The notes: generated by a model not told the origin, from the sequence alone. A DNA stretch of 64,000 nucleotides from QQVM01 sp964544885 (GCA_964544885.1 CAZJDX010000007.1:1-64000), one strand, 5' to 3'; positions 52,529 to 62,579 are shown, numbered from the stretch's first letter. Made by a program: numbers and translations.

Positions 52529-52650
52529 ATTTTCCTGAGTTCAGGATAAAGTCTGTCTGATGAGGATCTTAATCGGAAGGAAAATTTTGTACCTTCATGT
52601 CAGCTTATCGGTGATCTCCGGTAAGATGGTACTTCTAAATCACAGGTCCT

Positions 52651-53376
52651 ATGCTCTTCTCCAGGATCAACTTACAAACAGAACTTATCCGTGAACGTGG
52701 CACTCAGCAAGAACTGCTCAATGAAGTCCATCGTATCTTAAATGAATCTTCTGAAAAAGACAGTGATGTTTTAAAAAGACTGAATAATAGCGGTGATGAA
52801 ACCGGTATATCATCCGATCAGCTGGATGAGGCGGATAAGGGCAGGGTTTTCAGATTGGAAGAGATAAAACGATTGTGTATTAAATACCGTTTACGTTTTC
52901 TTGACAGTTCCTGCTTCAGACAGGAATATCCTTATCAGGCCATTTCAGAAATCCGGTCATTTGAAAAAAAATATGCTGTCAGAATCCATCAGTTCTGTAT
53001 TATCGCTCCGGACCATTCATTCAGACTCGAAAACATCAACAAGGATCCTATATTGTTTGCCAGGCTGAAGGACAACACATATTACCTCTTACATCAATGG
53101 GGTAATGATCTTGCATGGTACAAAAAATATACTCTGTGGCCGCTGAGGAGCTTCAGGAATATTTTTATTACACTATGGATGATAGCCGCTTCCATTTCCT
53201 TCCTGATTCCATCTGCGGTAATAAATGTCCTTAATTTTGAAGCAGAGATTTACCTGCGTCTATGGCTAACCGTACACATTTTCATAGGACTTTTCGGATT
53301 CAGCATCTGGGGCGGTATGACATTCGACAAGTACCTGAGTAATCAACACTGGAACAGTAAATATTATAATGGCTGA
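52651..53376 (+). CDS. Membrane protein of unknown function
   Basis: This 241-residue protein has a long hydrophilic helical N-terminal half with no signal peptide. Two membrane helices follow near residues 170-190 and 200-225, with the C-terminus short (YLSNQHWNSKYYNG). The first 80 residues are rich in Glu, Asp and Asn. ATG is at 52651. I do not recognise the family and no partner gene is near; it stands between the groESL terminator and a hexosaminidase gene pointing at it, with only 10 bp between stops. Confidence 0.65.
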   Translation: MLFSRINLQTELIRERGTQQELLNEVHRILNESSEKDSDVLKRLNNSGDETGISSDQLDEADKGRVFRLEEIKRLCIKYRLRFLDSSCFRQEYPYQAISEIRSFEKKYAVRIHQFCIIAPDHSFRLENINKDPILFARLKDNTYYLLHQWGNDLAWYKKYTLWPLRSFRNIFITLWMIAASISFLIPSAVINVLNFEAEIYLRLWLTVHIFIGLFGFSIWGGMTFDKYLSNQHWNSKYYNG

Positions 53377-53386
53377 GAATGTCCGC

Positions 53387-55705
53387 TCAGTCAACCGTAA
53401 TCTCATCAATCAACAGCCAGGCCGGCCTCCCTGCTCCCGGTCTGTCAGCGGGTATAGTACCAAAATTCTTCGCCTTTACTTTTATATAGCGTGAACGGGT
53501 TTTTTCGAATTGAAGTGCAATCAGCCTTTTCTCCTTATTTATTGCCTCCCCAACAAGCTTCATTATGCTTGAAAAGTTGAGGCCATCTTCACTTCCCAAT
53601 ACCTCCGCCTCTACAGGAAAATAAATCCATGAGTTTTCGTCCCGTAATGCATCAATGCCGACCCTTGAAACGGTCATAGACTTACCGAGATCAATAGTCG
53701 CCTCAAAATCCTCACCCAGAAATCCGAGCCAGTCGGAACCCATCCAGGGCAGGTTTCCCAGCACACCATTCAACAGTGTAAACCCTCCACCTCTGGAATA
53801 TTCTTCATGAGGCGGTCTTGCCAATATGATTTCCTTTCCTGTTGCCAGATTGATTCGAAATACCCTTGAGTACTCCTTGCCTCTGACAATACTCCCATCA
53901 AAAACTTTTGCACGTACCCCAACCGATTGATCAACAACTATCCTTCCGGTATATGGTGTGGAGGATAACACCGGTTCATCACCATTAATGGTATAATAGA
54001 TCTTTCCGTGCTTGTAGGGTGATGAGAGTTCTATTGATAATGCACCCGTATTTCCGTGAGGATACACAAACTCATTGATATCAAATACCGCCGTAGAATA
54101 TTTTATTCTCTTGAAGTCAAGAAGTTTGAAGTGGCCTGTGAGCCGGCGGGTATAATCATCATAGTTCCTCTTCTCTGCGGGTGACCACAGTACTTCCGAC
54201 AATGCGGACATTCTCGGCATGATCATATATTCAACATGTTCCGGAGTTTTAATATATTCAGTCCACAGATTTGCCTGCGCTCCCAGAATATGCTTTCGGT
54301 TTTTTTCTTCCAACACATCAGGAACCGGTTCAAATGCATATACCCGGTCGATCGGAAGATAGCCACCAATGGAAAGTGGCTCACCCGGGAGTCTGCTCTG
54401 ATAAAAATCAAAATAACAGAATGAGGTTGGAGACATTACAACATCATGACCCATGGTAGCCGCTTCAACTCCTCCTTTATAACCACGCCAGGACATGACC
54501 GTGGCATCCTCGGCAATTCCTCCCTCCAGGATCTCGTCCCAGCCGATCAGTTTTTTGTTCAGATCCCTTAGAATCTTATCAATTCTGCGAATAAAATAAC
54601 TCTGTAACTCATGTTCATCTTTCAGACCTTCACTTTTCATTACTGAAAGACAGGTTACACATTGCTTCCAGCGGTCCTTGGGACATTCATCTCCTCCAAT
54701 GTGAATATATTCTCCGGGGAAAAGTCCTGCCACTTCCTTAAGTACATCAGCAAGAAATGAAAATGTCTCTTCTTTGTTGCAGAATACATCCTGGAAAATT
54801 CCCCATTTCTGAGAAACTTCAAAGGGACCACCTGTACAGGAAAATTCCGGATAAGCCGCCAGCGCAGCCAGTGCATGTCCCGGCATTTCTATTTCCGGCA
54901 CTATGCTAACATATCTCTCAGCTGCATAAGAAACAATTTCCCTGATCTGGTCCTGCGTATAAAATCCACCATAAGGCAGGGAGTCGTAACGTTGAGGAAC
55001 GCTTCCCAGATGTCCGATGAGCGTCCCTTTTCTAAATGAACCTGTCTCTGTTAGTCCGGGGTACTTTAAAATTTCAATTCTCCAACCCTGGTCATCGGTG
55101 AGATGCCAGTGAAAGGTATTCATCTTGTAAGAAGCAATGTGATCGATATACTTTTTAATGAACTCAACAGAATAAAAATGCCGGCTTACATCAAGATGCA
55201 TTCCTCTCCAGCTGAACCGGGGATAATCTTTTATTGTGATGGAAGGGATGATGAGTTTAGCTGATTTGCCGGGAGGCATAAGCTGAATGAGGGATTGAAT
55301 TCCATAGAAGGCGCCGGGGCCGGGGCCGCTCACGATTTCAATTCCTGAAGAATGAACTTTCAAACTATACTGATCTTTCCGGAAATTATCAGCAACGGAA
55401 CTTTTTTGAATGTGGATTGCTCCGTTATGCTGCTTTTTTGACGGCGAAACCTTGAGGGTGAATCCATAATATTGGCTGATGTAAGCATTCAGATGTTCTG
55501 CGTCTTCCCTCGCCCCCTCCCCGGAAACCAGTAATGGTGTTTCAGGTGTAAGCACAAATGTTCCCTCTGCCAACTCCGACTGTACAGGTTTAGGTATAAG
55601 AGGGAGAAAATCGATAAGTGATTGAGAACCCGCCGTCATGTTAAAAGCAGAAACGAGGTAAGTGAAAATTAATAAATGTAATTTAGTTTTTCTTTTCGTC
55701 ATCAT
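53387..55705 (-). CDS. Beta-N-acetylhexosaminidase, GH20
   Basis: This 772-residue enzyme has a signal peptide ending near AGSQS. An N-terminal alpha/beta domain (about residues 30-160) precedes the GH20 barrel (about 165-500), where the catalytic pair Asp339-Glu340 lies in HIGGDECPKDRW. DVSRHFYSVEFIKKYIDHIASYKMNTFHWHLTDDQGWR is the conserved barrel start. C-terminal additions are a chitobiase-type domain (KIYYTINGDEPVLS) and a carbohydrate-binding F5/8-like module. It removes terminal N-acetylglucosamine from chitin or glycans, outside or in the periplasm. Confidence 0.94.
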   Translation of the reverse strand: MMTKRKTKLHLLIFTYLVSAFNMTAGSQSLIDFLPLIPKPVQSELAEGTFVLTPETPLLVSGEGAREDAEHLNAYISQYYGFTLKVSPSKKQHNGAIHIQKSSVADNFRKDQYSLKVHSSGIEIVSGPGPGAFYGIQSLIQLMPPGKSAKLIIPSITIKDYPRFSWRGMHLDVSRHFYSVEFIKKYIDHIASYKMNTFHWHLTDDQGWRIEILKYPGLTETGSFRKGTLIGHLGSVPQRYDSLPYGGFYTQDQIREIVSYAAERYVSIVPEIEMPGHALAALAAYPEFSCTGGPFEVSQKWGIFQDVFCNKEETFSFLADVLKEVAGLFPGEYIHIGGDECPKDRWKQCVTCLSVMKSEGLKDEHELQSYFIRRIDKILRDLNKKLIGWDEILEGGIAEDATVMSWRGYKGGVEAATMGHDVVMSPTSFCYFDFYQSRLPGEPLSIGGYLPIDRVYAFEPVPDVLEEKNRKHILGAQANLWTEYIKTPEHVEYMIMPRMSALSEVLWSPAEKRNYDDYTRRLTGHFKLLDFKRIKYSTAVFDINEFVYPHGNTGALSIELSSPYKHGKIYYTINGDEPVLSSTPYTGRIVVDQSVGVRAKVFDGSIVRGKEYSRVFRINLATGKEIILARPPHEEYSRGGGFTLLNGVLGNLPWMGSDWLGFLGEDFEATIDLGKSMTVSRVGIDALRDENSWIYFPVEAEVLGSEDGLNFSSIMKLVGEAINKEKRLIALQFEKTRSRYIKVKAKNFGTIPADRPGAGRPAWLLIDEITVD

Positions 55706-55974
55706 TTTTGTTTGAATACCTGAAGCAAGATAAGGAATTCAGAAATTCAAGTGATATTCTCACTATCGAAACCGTAGCAACAGGAAATTAATCCCAATTT
55801 CGTCAGTATCAATTACCGAATCAAGCGATACAGCCGGACTATAAAAACCGTCTTGTTTCATGAATGCAATCAGATTTTCTTAAAGGTCATCTCTAAAATT
55901 CATGGGTTGAAATTTGCATGTCATGTAATATTTTCTTAAACTTTGTACTAACCATAACCCTAAAAATAAAGGTC

Positions 55975-56412
55975 ATGAATCTCATTCAAAAAATCGAAGC
56001 ATGGGGTGATACTCATCAGACCAAATGGTTCTCGCTTATCCGGGTTCTGTTGGGAATGATCATCCTGTTCAAAGGCATCAATTTTATTCAAAATACTGAT
56101 GCTATCTCTGAAATGATCTCTAAAAGCGCAGTATCCCTTTACGCTGTAGGCCTTGCCCACCTTGTAGCTTTGGCGCATTTAATGGGTGGCATTCTCATCA
56201 TCATCGGTCTTCTTACAAGAGTAGCCGTCTTGTTCCAGATACCAATCCTGATCGGCGCGGTACTTTTTATCAATGCGCAACGAGGATTCTTTTCGATGGA
56301 GAGCGAACTTGGATTATCCCTGCTGGTGCTTGGACTGCTGTTCTTTTTTCTGATTTTCGGATCAGGCGCCTATTCAGCGGATGAATTCATGCGAAAGCAT
56401 AAAAACACCTGA
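55975..56412 (+). CDS. DoxX-family membrane protein
   Basis: This protein has 145 residues and four membrane helices, as DoxX/SURF4-type proteins: RVLLGMIILFKGINFIQN in helix one, AVGLAHLVALAHLMGGILIIIGLLTRVAVLFQIP in helices two and three. Family members take part in envelope or redox functions, none of which is fixed here. I chose ATG 55975; an ATG at 55918 would add a poorly conserved 19 residues. It is a single gene. Confidence 0.8.
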   Translation: MNLIQKIEAWGDTHQTKWFSLIRVLLGMIILFKGINFIQNTDAISEMISKSAVSLYAVGLAHLVALAHLMGGILIIIGLLTRVAVLFQIPILIGAVLFINAQRGFFSMESELGLSLLVLGLLFFFLIFGSGAYSADEFMRKHKNT

Positions 56413-56430
56413 GAGCAAAGGTTCAGGCAA

Positions 56431-56454
56431 AAAAAAGGGAACCCCCGGGCTCCC
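56431..56454 (-). terminator. Rho-independent terminator of cold-shock gene
   Basis: On the minus strand GGGAGCC (56454-56448) pairs with GGTTCCC (56443-56437) with one wobble, loop CGGG, followed by a T run complementary to the A run at 56429-56436. Confidence 0.8.
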
Positions 56455-56479
56455 TGACCATTTTCCTATAAGGAAGATT

Positions 56480-56674
56480 TTACTGTGTCTTTTTTACATT
56501 CACAGCATTCTGTCCTTTTTTCCCATCAATGATTTCGAATTCAACGAGGTCATTTTCTCGTATTTTGTCGATTAGTCCACTGTGATGCACAAACACTTCG
56601 GACTGATCCTCATCAACTACAATAAATCCGTAACCTTTGGATTCATTAAAGAATTTTACTTTACCGGTTTTCAT
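56480..56674 (-). CDS. Cold-shock domain protein
   Basis: This 64-residue protein has the RNA-binding motifs KGYGFI (13-18) and VFVHH (27-31) in a single cold-shock OB domain. It binds single-stranded RNA or DNA as a chaperone. In size and sequence it resembles CspA-like proteins of Bacteroidota. It is transcribed alone. Confidence 0.96.
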   Translation of the reverse strand: MKTGKVKFFNESKGYGFIVVDEDQSEVFVHHSGLIDKIRENDLVEFEIIDGKKGQNAVNVKKTQ

Positions 56675-56800
56675 CGGGCAATAATTTGGTCACAAAGAAC
56701 AAAGGCACCCGCACCACTCTGACTTTGTGAATAATTAATTTGGTTTATGCGAGTGAGAAATTATTCCAAAGGTAATAATCTGTCTGATCTGTGCAAATAT

Positions 56801-57250
56801 TCAGGAACTGGAAAGCAATTCCTTAACAATTGCAGAAACTGTTTTATTGTCCGCTTTCCCGGCAAAATGTTTACTTGCCGCGCCCATGACCTTACCCATA
56901 TCCTGCGGACCCGGACTGCCCATTCCGGCTACTAATTCCCTGACTTGCTTTTTTATCTCTTCTTCAGAGAGCATTACGGGTAGGAATTTTTCGATAATGC
57001 CGATCTCCTCCAGTTCCGGTGCAGCCAGATCAGGCCGGTTCTGGCTCTGGTAGATCTCAACAGATTCCCTTCTTTGCTTTACCAGTTTCTGCAGCATTTT
57101 GATTTCATCTTCCGCTTTCATCGCTGAAATTCCCGAAGTCTTTGCCAGGAGGATAGCCTGCTTTATGGCTCTCAGGCCTCTTACCGCTGCCTCATTTTTT
57201 GAAAGCATGGCTTGCTTCAATTCCTGGTTGATTTGTTCTTCAAGTGTCAT
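56801..57250 (-). CDS. GatB/YqeY domain protein
   Basis: This protein has 149 residues from ATG 57250; an ATG at 57289 would add 13 residues beyond the family length. The sequence shows MTLEEQINQELKQAMLSKNEAAVRGLRAIKQAI and EKFLPVMLSEEEIKKQVRELVA, the two blocks of the YqeY domain, which is the tRNA-binding helical tail of GatB standing alone. Its role is unsettled in the family. It follows the ftsZ unit on the same strand and has its own promoter box (57306-57313). Confidence 0.88.
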   Translation of the reverse strand: MTLEEQINQELKQAMLSKNEAAVRGLRAIKQAILLAKTSGISAMKAEDEIKMLQKLVKQRRESVEIYQSQNRPDLAAPELEEIGIIEKFLPVMLSEEEIKKQVRELVAGMGSPGPQDMGKVMGAASKHFAGKADNKTVSAIVKELLSSS

Positions 57251-57305
57251 AAATATTTTGTTCTGGTGCATATCTGAAGGGATATGCATTGGTGATTAAT
57301 CTCAA

Positions 57306-57313
57306 CAAAGATA
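57306..57313 (-). promoter_or_regulatory. Promoter -7 box of the YqeY-domain gene
   Basis: The minus strand reads TATCTTTG, an exact TAnnTTTG match. It lies 56 bp ahead of the ATG at 57250 and just downstream of the ftsZ terminator. Confidence 0.5.
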
Positions 57314-57352
57314 AAAATTGATTTTAAATGCACGGGGAAGACCTGCCTCCAT

Positions 57353-57381
57353 AAAAAAGTATAGCCTCCGTTAAGAGGCTA
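57353..57381 (-). terminator. Rho-independent terminator of ftsZ
   Basis: TAGCCTC (57362-57368) and GAGGCTA (57375-57381) form the stem; on the minus strand three bases then six T (complement of 57353-57358) follow. Confidence 0.8.
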
Positions 57382-57449
57382 CACCGAAAAAGAAACGTAA
57401 CATGAAAACACACTATTCATTTGAGTCCCGGCGGAGAGCCGGAACATCT

Positions 57450-58979
57450 TCAATCTACATTATCATGAAGAAAGGAATTATTAGGCCTGATCTCCGTTTT
57501 TTTTTCGTCTTCAGACGCCAGGGTATAACGGGAGACTGTCGATTCACTCGAATGTGGCACATTGGCCAGTTTAACATTCCTTCTTTTATATGCCGGCTCT
57601 TTTTCCATATCCGCAAGGTTAGTTGCACTATTAAGCCGGTAACTTAATGATTTCAGTCTGGCGATCCTGTCACGTGTTTTACGAAACTGATCTTCTTCCT
57701 GCTCATCCAGCGTATGTTCATGCAAATCATAAATAACGGGAGAAGAAGCTTCCTGTCCGGAAGAAGAGGACTTATCAGCCCCAGCGTTTATATCTTCTGA
57801 CTTTTCCCTGGCAGCAGCGCCAACATTGAACTCAAAGGTTCTGTCAGGTTCGGGCTGTACTTTTTCCTCTTCCTTTTTTATAAGTACTGGTTCAAATAAC
57901 TCAGGTTCTTTGGTTGTTTTCTTTGCCTGAGGCTTCACCTCATCTGACGGCTCATCCACACCAAGTACCCTTACCGTTTTCTGGCCGCGACTTATCTTCT
58001 CCTTCTCCTGTCCCTGCTCTTCGCGGGTTTTGAAACCTGTGGCAATGATGGTGACGCTGATCTTATCACCCAGCGTTTCATCGTGACAGTTACCCCAAAT
58101 GATATCGGCTGTGAGACCTGCCTGATCCTGAATATAGTCTGTGATCTCACCGATCTCATCCATTGTAACTTCAAGGTCACCGGAAGCTATATTCATAAGT
58201 ATATACCGGGCTCCTTTTATGTTATCATCATTCAACAAAGGAGACGAAAGCGCTTTTTCCACTGCCACTATTGCACGGTTCTCGCCTTCCGCGGTAGATG
58301 ATCCCATGATCGCGTTGCCACTGTTCTGAACAGCAGTCTTGACATCTTCAAAGTCAACGTTGATATAACCGGTGACTGTAATGATTTCGGCTATCCCTTT
58401 TGCTGCGGTTGTCAGAATATCATCTGCATTGGAGAATGCTGCAGACAATTTCAGGTTACCGAACATTTCCCGAAGTTTTTCATTGCGGATGATGAGAATG
58501 GTATCTACGCTGTTCTTCAGCGCTTCGATGCCTTCATCCGCCTGCTGCTTTCTCTTCTTTCCTTCAAAGTCAAACGGGATTGTGACAATTCCGACAGTGA
58601 GAATACCCATTTCTTTGGCAGCCTGCGCGATAATGGGAGCTGCTCCGGTACCGGTGCCGCCACCCATACCTGCTGTAATGAATACCATTCTTGTATTCTC
58701 AAGCAGTACCTTTCGAATGTCTTCAATGGTTTCGATAGCGGCGTTTCTGCCAACCTCCGGAATGGAACCGGCTCCGCGTCCTTCTGTAAGACTCGCACCT
58801 AACTGAACCTTTGTAGGAACGGGAGAAACTTCCAATGCCTGTGCATCTGTATTACAGACCACAAACTCTACCCCTTTAATACCCTGACGGTACATATGAT
58901 TAACAGCATTGCTGCCGCCTCCGCCAACTCCAATCACCTTAATGATGGATGACTTGTCTTTTAAAAGATCGAATTCCAT
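57450..58979 (-). CDS. ftsZ: Cell division protein FtsZ
   Basis: The 509-residue tubulin homologue has GGGTGTG (residues 106-112) and GGGGSNAVNHM near the start. The C-terminal part after about residue 320 is long, acidic and unfolded (about 150 residues), ending IRPNNSFLHDNVD, which is the Bacteroidota form of the conserved C-terminal peptide that binds FtsA. It polymerises into the Z ring. It is the last gene of ftsW-murG-murC-ftsQ-ftsA-ftsZ and follows ftsA by 42 bp. Confidence 0.97.
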   Translation of the reverse strand: MEFDLLKDKSSIIKVIGVGGGGSNAVNHMYRQGIKGVEFVVCNTDAQALEVSPVPTKVQLGASLTEGRGAGSIPEVGRNAAIETIEDIRKVLLENTRMVFITAGMGGGTGTGAAPIIAQAAKEMGILTVGIVTIPFDFEGKKRKQQADEGIEALKNSVDTILIIRNEKLREMFGNLKLSAAFSNADDILTTAAKGIAEIITVTGYINVDFEDVKTAVQNSGNAIMGSSTAEGENRAIVAVEKALSSPLLNDDNIKGARYILMNIASGDLEVTMDEIGEITDYIQDQAGLTADIIWGNCHDETLGDKISVTIIATGFKTREEQGQEKEKISRGQKTVRVLGVDEPSDEVKPQAKKTTKEPELFEPVLIKKEEEKVQPEPDRTFEFNVGAAAREKSEDINAGADKSSSSGQEASSPVIYDLHEHTLDEQEEDQFRKTRDRIARLKSLSYRLNSATNLADMEKEPAYKRRNVKLANVPHSSESTVSRYTLASEDEKKTEIRPNNSFLHDNVD

Positions 58980-59021
58980 GAATTTTATGTTTTATGTTAC
59001 GTTTTCTCTGAATTGCCACTA

Positions 59022-60308
59022 CTACTTAAGTTCTGTATCCTGATCATCTTCTCTCAGGTAATCCATAATCTTGTCGAAAAACGATTTCGAGTAGGTTTCC
59101 TTTCTCTCTTTTCCCTTCTGATCCTGTCTTTCAGTCATCGCTTCCTTGCTTTTCTTTTCAAGTTCCTGGAACCCCTTAATAACCAACCCGACACCTGTCG
59201 CATACATTGGACTTTTAAGATCATCTGATCCTTTGGCAAGGTGTTCATTCGGATATCCGATACGTGTATCCATTCCGGTGATGAATTCAACGAGTTGCAC
59301 AATATGACGCAATTGGGCTCCACCTCCTGTGATCACTATTCCTGCGATCAGCTTTTTCTCATAGCCTGAATTCCTGATTTCGTAATAAACGTTTTCGATG
59401 ATCTCTTCCATTCTTGCCTGAATTATACTTGCAAGATTGCGAACGGATATTTCTTTGGGTTCCCTTCCTCTTAAGCCGGGAATGGCAACAATTTCATTCT
59501 CCTGGTTTTGACTCGCCAATGCCGAACCAAATTTTATTTTGAGTAATTCCGCATGACTGCGGATTATCGTACAGCCTTCCTTAATATCATCAGTGATCAC
59601 GTTTCCTCCGAAGGGAATGACTGCCGTGTGCCGTATAACACCATCCTGAAAGATCGCAATGTCGGTAGTCCCTCCTCCAATGTCTACCAGCACTACCCCG
59701 GCTTCCTTTTCTTCCTCAGTCAGGACAGCATCGGAAGATGCCAGTGGTTCCATGAACAAGCCTTGCGTGGTAAGTCCGGCACGCTTCACACATTTGTAAA
59801 TATTTTTGGCCGCCGTGATCTGTCCGGTAATGATATGGCAATTTGCCTCTAAACGGATTCCGGACATGCCGATAGGGTTCTTGATGCCCTGTTCATTGTC
59901 AACGATGAATTCCTGTGGAATCACGTGAATAATCTCTTCACCCGGTGGCATGGCCAGTCTGTACATATCCTCCACAATCGCGTCAATATCCTTCTGACCG
60001 ATCTCGTCGTCAAGTGTAGTTCTTGTACGCATGCCACGATGCTGGAGACTTTTGATATGCTGTCCGGCAATCCCAACATACACGGAATTGATATCAACCT
60101 CGGACTTATCTGAAGCTTCCTTAACAGAGGAAGTAATCGATTCAATGGTATTTACAATGTTGACCACCACACCGCGTGCAACGCCAAGGGATTCTGTTTT
60201 ACCCCAACCCAGAATATCTATCTTGCCGAATTCATTCTTCCGTCCGACGATTGTGCAGATTTTTGTGGTCCCGATATCCAGACCTACAATGATGTCGTTA
60301 TTTTCCAT
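59022..60308 (-). CDS. ftsA: Cell division protein FtsA
   Basis: This 428-residue actin-fold protein has the phosphate loops DIGTTKICTIVGR near residue 11 and VDIGGGTTDIAIFQDG near 200, and the 1C subdomain. The C-terminal amphipathic tail has SKSFFDKIMDYLREDD. It tethers FtsZ to the membrane. It lies one base from ftsQ (60310 stop) and is followed by ftsZ. Confidence 0.96.
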   Translation of the reverse strand: MENNDIIVGLDIGTTKICTIVGRKNEFGKIDILGWGKTESLGVARGVVVNIVNTIESITSSVKEASDKSEVDINSVYVGIAGQHIKSLQHRGMRTRTTLDDEIGQKDIDAIVEDMYRLAMPPGEEIIHVIPQEFIVDNEQGIKNPIGMSGIRLEANCHIITGQITAAKNIYKCVKRAGLTTQGLFMEPLASSDAVLTEEEKEAGVVLVDIGGGTTDIAIFQDGVIRHTAVIPFGGNVITDDIKEGCTIIRSHAELLKIKFGSALASQNQENEIVAIPGLRGREPKEISVRNLASIIQARMEEIIENVYYEIRNSGYEKKLIAGIVITGGGAQLRHIVQLVEFITGMDTRIGYPNEHLAKGSDDLKSPMYATGVGLVIKGFQELEKKSKEAMTERQDQKGKERKETYSKSFFDKIMDYLREDDQDTELK

Positions 60309-60309
60309 A

Positions 60310-61122
60310 TTATCTTTTGGTGCAAACCACCTGGTCTTTAAATTTCAGATTAATTGTTTTGTATTTATCCCAGCCTGTTTTGCTGAGTCCTTTGGTATAA
60401 AAAAGGTAAAGTCTGTCGAATTTGCCTGTGAGATCCTGCGCGTCCCCGAAGATGATCGTTTGCATTCCGACACGTGGTATCAGTTCAAGATCACCCTTTT
60501 CATTAACGTAGATCTGTTCTATCTGCGATGTCCAGAAATCATGCTGAGCCACAAAATGTGCAACTTCAAATACATCTCCGATCACACTGCGTATCGTATC
60601 CGAAACGGAAGATTGCGCTGAAGTACGTGACCTGACAGACTGGTCAGACTCGCGGTTAAAAATATATCCGTTAGCTACCGGCACCCTGGCTGTGAATTTT
60701 TCTGAAAGTGGCATAAAATTCCCCTGGTCATCAATATAAAAACTCTCCTGATTGAAGTTTACTACACGTACCACCGGACGGCGTTGCAGAACTTCAATAT
60801 TGAGCTTTCCATCAATGGATGAAAATACTTCTGCATCAGAGACAAATGGGTTATTATCAATGATTTTTTCCAACATAGAGATGTTAATAGAACTTAACTT
60901 TTTACCTACGGGATCGCCAATCTTGTTATGAACAATGATTCTGACATCGCCGGGTTCTACGAAGGACAGCTCAAGCGTATCCTTTATGGAGATCATCATC
61001 TCATCACATAACATACGGTGCTGCCTTGAATCCGCAAAGCCGACCGATACTATGAATGCAATGGCAATCAGGACTTTTAATGCGACCTTGCCGGTCCGGT
61101 TCCAGTTCACTTTATTTATCAT
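60310..61122 (-). CDS. ftsQ: Cell division protein FtsQ
   Basis: This 270-residue protein has one membrane helix at about residues 12-30, then the POTRA domain (VRIIVHNKIGD...SDAEVFSSIDGKLNIEVLQRRPVVRV) and a beta domain. It belongs to the divisome between FtsA-FtsZ and the septal synthase. The start overlaps murC by 11 bp. Sequence conservation is low in this family; position inside the division cluster supports the name. Confidence 0.93.
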   Translation of the reverse strand: MINKVNWNRTGKVALKVLIAIAFIVSVGFADSRQHRMLCDEMMISIKDTLELSFVEPGDVRIIVHNKIGDPVGKKLSSINISMLEKIIDNNPFVSDAEVFSSIDGKLNIEVLQRRPVVRVVNFNQESFYIDDQGNFMPLSEKFTARVPVANGYIFNRESDQSVRSRTSAQSSVSDTIRSVIGDVFEVAHFVAQHDFWTSQIEQIYVNEKGDLELIPRVGMQTIIFGDAQDLTGKFDRLYLFYTKGLSKTGWDKYKTINLKFKDQVVCTKR

Positions 61123-62527
61123 CGTCTATGGATTGAAAATGTGTTGACATAAGACGCTTCCGTATGGGTTCAACCAACTGATCAATATCACCGGCACCGA
61201 GGGTTAAAAGGACATCAAACTCCTTAAGTTCCAGCAGTCCCAGTACTTTGTCCTTTGTACAAAGTGTCGACTTTATGTTTTTAATCTTTTCACTGATCAT
61301 AGATGAGTCTACACCGGGAATCGGCATCTCACGTGCAGGATAAATGTCCAGCAGTATCAGTTCATCCAGCAAACCGAGGCTTTGAACGAATCCCTCGGCA
61401 AAATCCCTTGTCCGGCTGAATAAATGCGGCTGAAAGATTCCCAGGATCTTTTTACCCGGATACAACTCTCTGACCGAAGAAATACAGGCTCGTAACTCTT
61501 CAGGATGATGGGCATAATCATCGATGAATACCAGCCTGTCTGACTGTATCTGTATGTCAAACCGTCTGCGAACTCCTGTATAGCTTTTCAGGCCTTCCCT
61601 TATCATTCTCTCATCAAGTCCGAGGGCCAGGACTACCGTAATAGCGGCAATTGCATTTTCCACATTATGCAGTCCGGGCAGATTTGAATACAGGTCACTG
61701 ATTGTACGCGCCTTATCAACATAATCAAAATGATACCTGTGTTCCTTTATATTAACACCTTGTCCATTGCAATCACCACTTCCGGTGATAGAATACTTTC
61801 TATGATCCAACTTAAGATCACTCAGTGGCAAACCTTCCCTGAAGATAAGCACACCTCCGTCTTTGAGTTTTGAAGCAAAGAGTCTGTAAGACTCTTCCAT
61901 ATATTTTTTATCTCCGTAAATATCAAGATGATCAGGATCCATAGAGGTGATCACTGAAATATCGGGCGACAAAGTGAGAAATGACCGGTCGTATTCATCC
62001 GCTTCCACCACCACGATCGCGGGATCCCTTTCAGGATCTCCCGGTAAATAGTTACTGTTATAATTCTTCGTAATACCTCCTAAAAATGCGGTGCAATTTT
62101 TTCCCGCGAAGGTCAGCATATGGGCAATCATGGAAGAAGTAGTGGTTTTACCATGTGTTCCGGCAACAGCGACGGTGAATGAATCGCGGGTAATCATGCC
62201 CAGTACTTCCGATCGTTTCAAAACCGGAATGCCCTGTTCCCGGAAATAATTCAGACCACGATGAGTAGCCGGGATCGCCGGAGTATAAACCACCAGCAGA
62301 TTATCCTCTTTAACGTTGCGCCTGAGAAAATCTGATGGGATTGCCTGAGGATCGTCACTGAAGCTGACCAACATACCATCCCTGATGAGTTCATCCGTCA
62401 GCGCGGTGGAAGTTTTATCATACCCGGCCACTATCTTACCGAGCGACATGAAATACCTGGCAAGTGCAGACATTCCTATGCCGCCGATCCCTATGAAATA
62501 AACATGTGTTATCCTGCTTGTCTCCAA
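61112..62527 (-). CDS. murC: UDP-N-acetylmuramate-alanine ligase MurC
   Basis: This 471-residue Mur ligase adds L-alanine to UDP-MurNAc. It shows FIGIGGIGMSALARY near the start, GTHGKTTT (123-130, ATP loop), the EADEYDRSFL block, the DDYAHHPEELRA block and the last-domain motif. Start must be TTG 62527: a TGA lies three codons upstream in frame and the first internal ATG comes only at residue 19 inside the dinucleotide-like loop. It overlaps ftsQ at the 3' end. Confidence 0.96.
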   Translation of the reverse strand: METSRITHVYFIGIGGIGMSALARYFMSLGKIVAGYDKTSTALTDELIRDGMLVSFSDDPQAIPSDFLRRNVKEDNLLVVYTPAIPATHRGLNYFREQGIPVLKRSEVLGMITRDSFTVAVAGTHGKTTTSSMIAHMLTFAGKNCTAFLGGITKNYNSNYLPGDPERDPAIVVVEADEYDRSFLTLSPDISVITSMDPDHLDIYGDKKYMEESYRLFASKLKDGGVLIFREGLPLSDLKLDHRKYSITGSGDCNGQGVNIKEHRYHFDYVDKARTISDLYSNLPGLHNVENAIAAITVVLALGLDERMIREGLKSYTGVRRRFDIQIQSDRLVFIDDYAHHPEELRACISSVRELYPGKKILGIFQPHLFSRTRDFAEGFVQSLGLLDELILLDIYPAREMPIPGVDSSMISEKIKNIKSTLCTKDKVLGLLELKEFDVLLTLGAGDIDQLVEPIRKRLMSTHFQSIDDDK

Positions 62528-62579
62528 TTCCGGTCAGGTATTAATCCCTTTACGATTTATATTTCCTAAAAAGTTCTTC

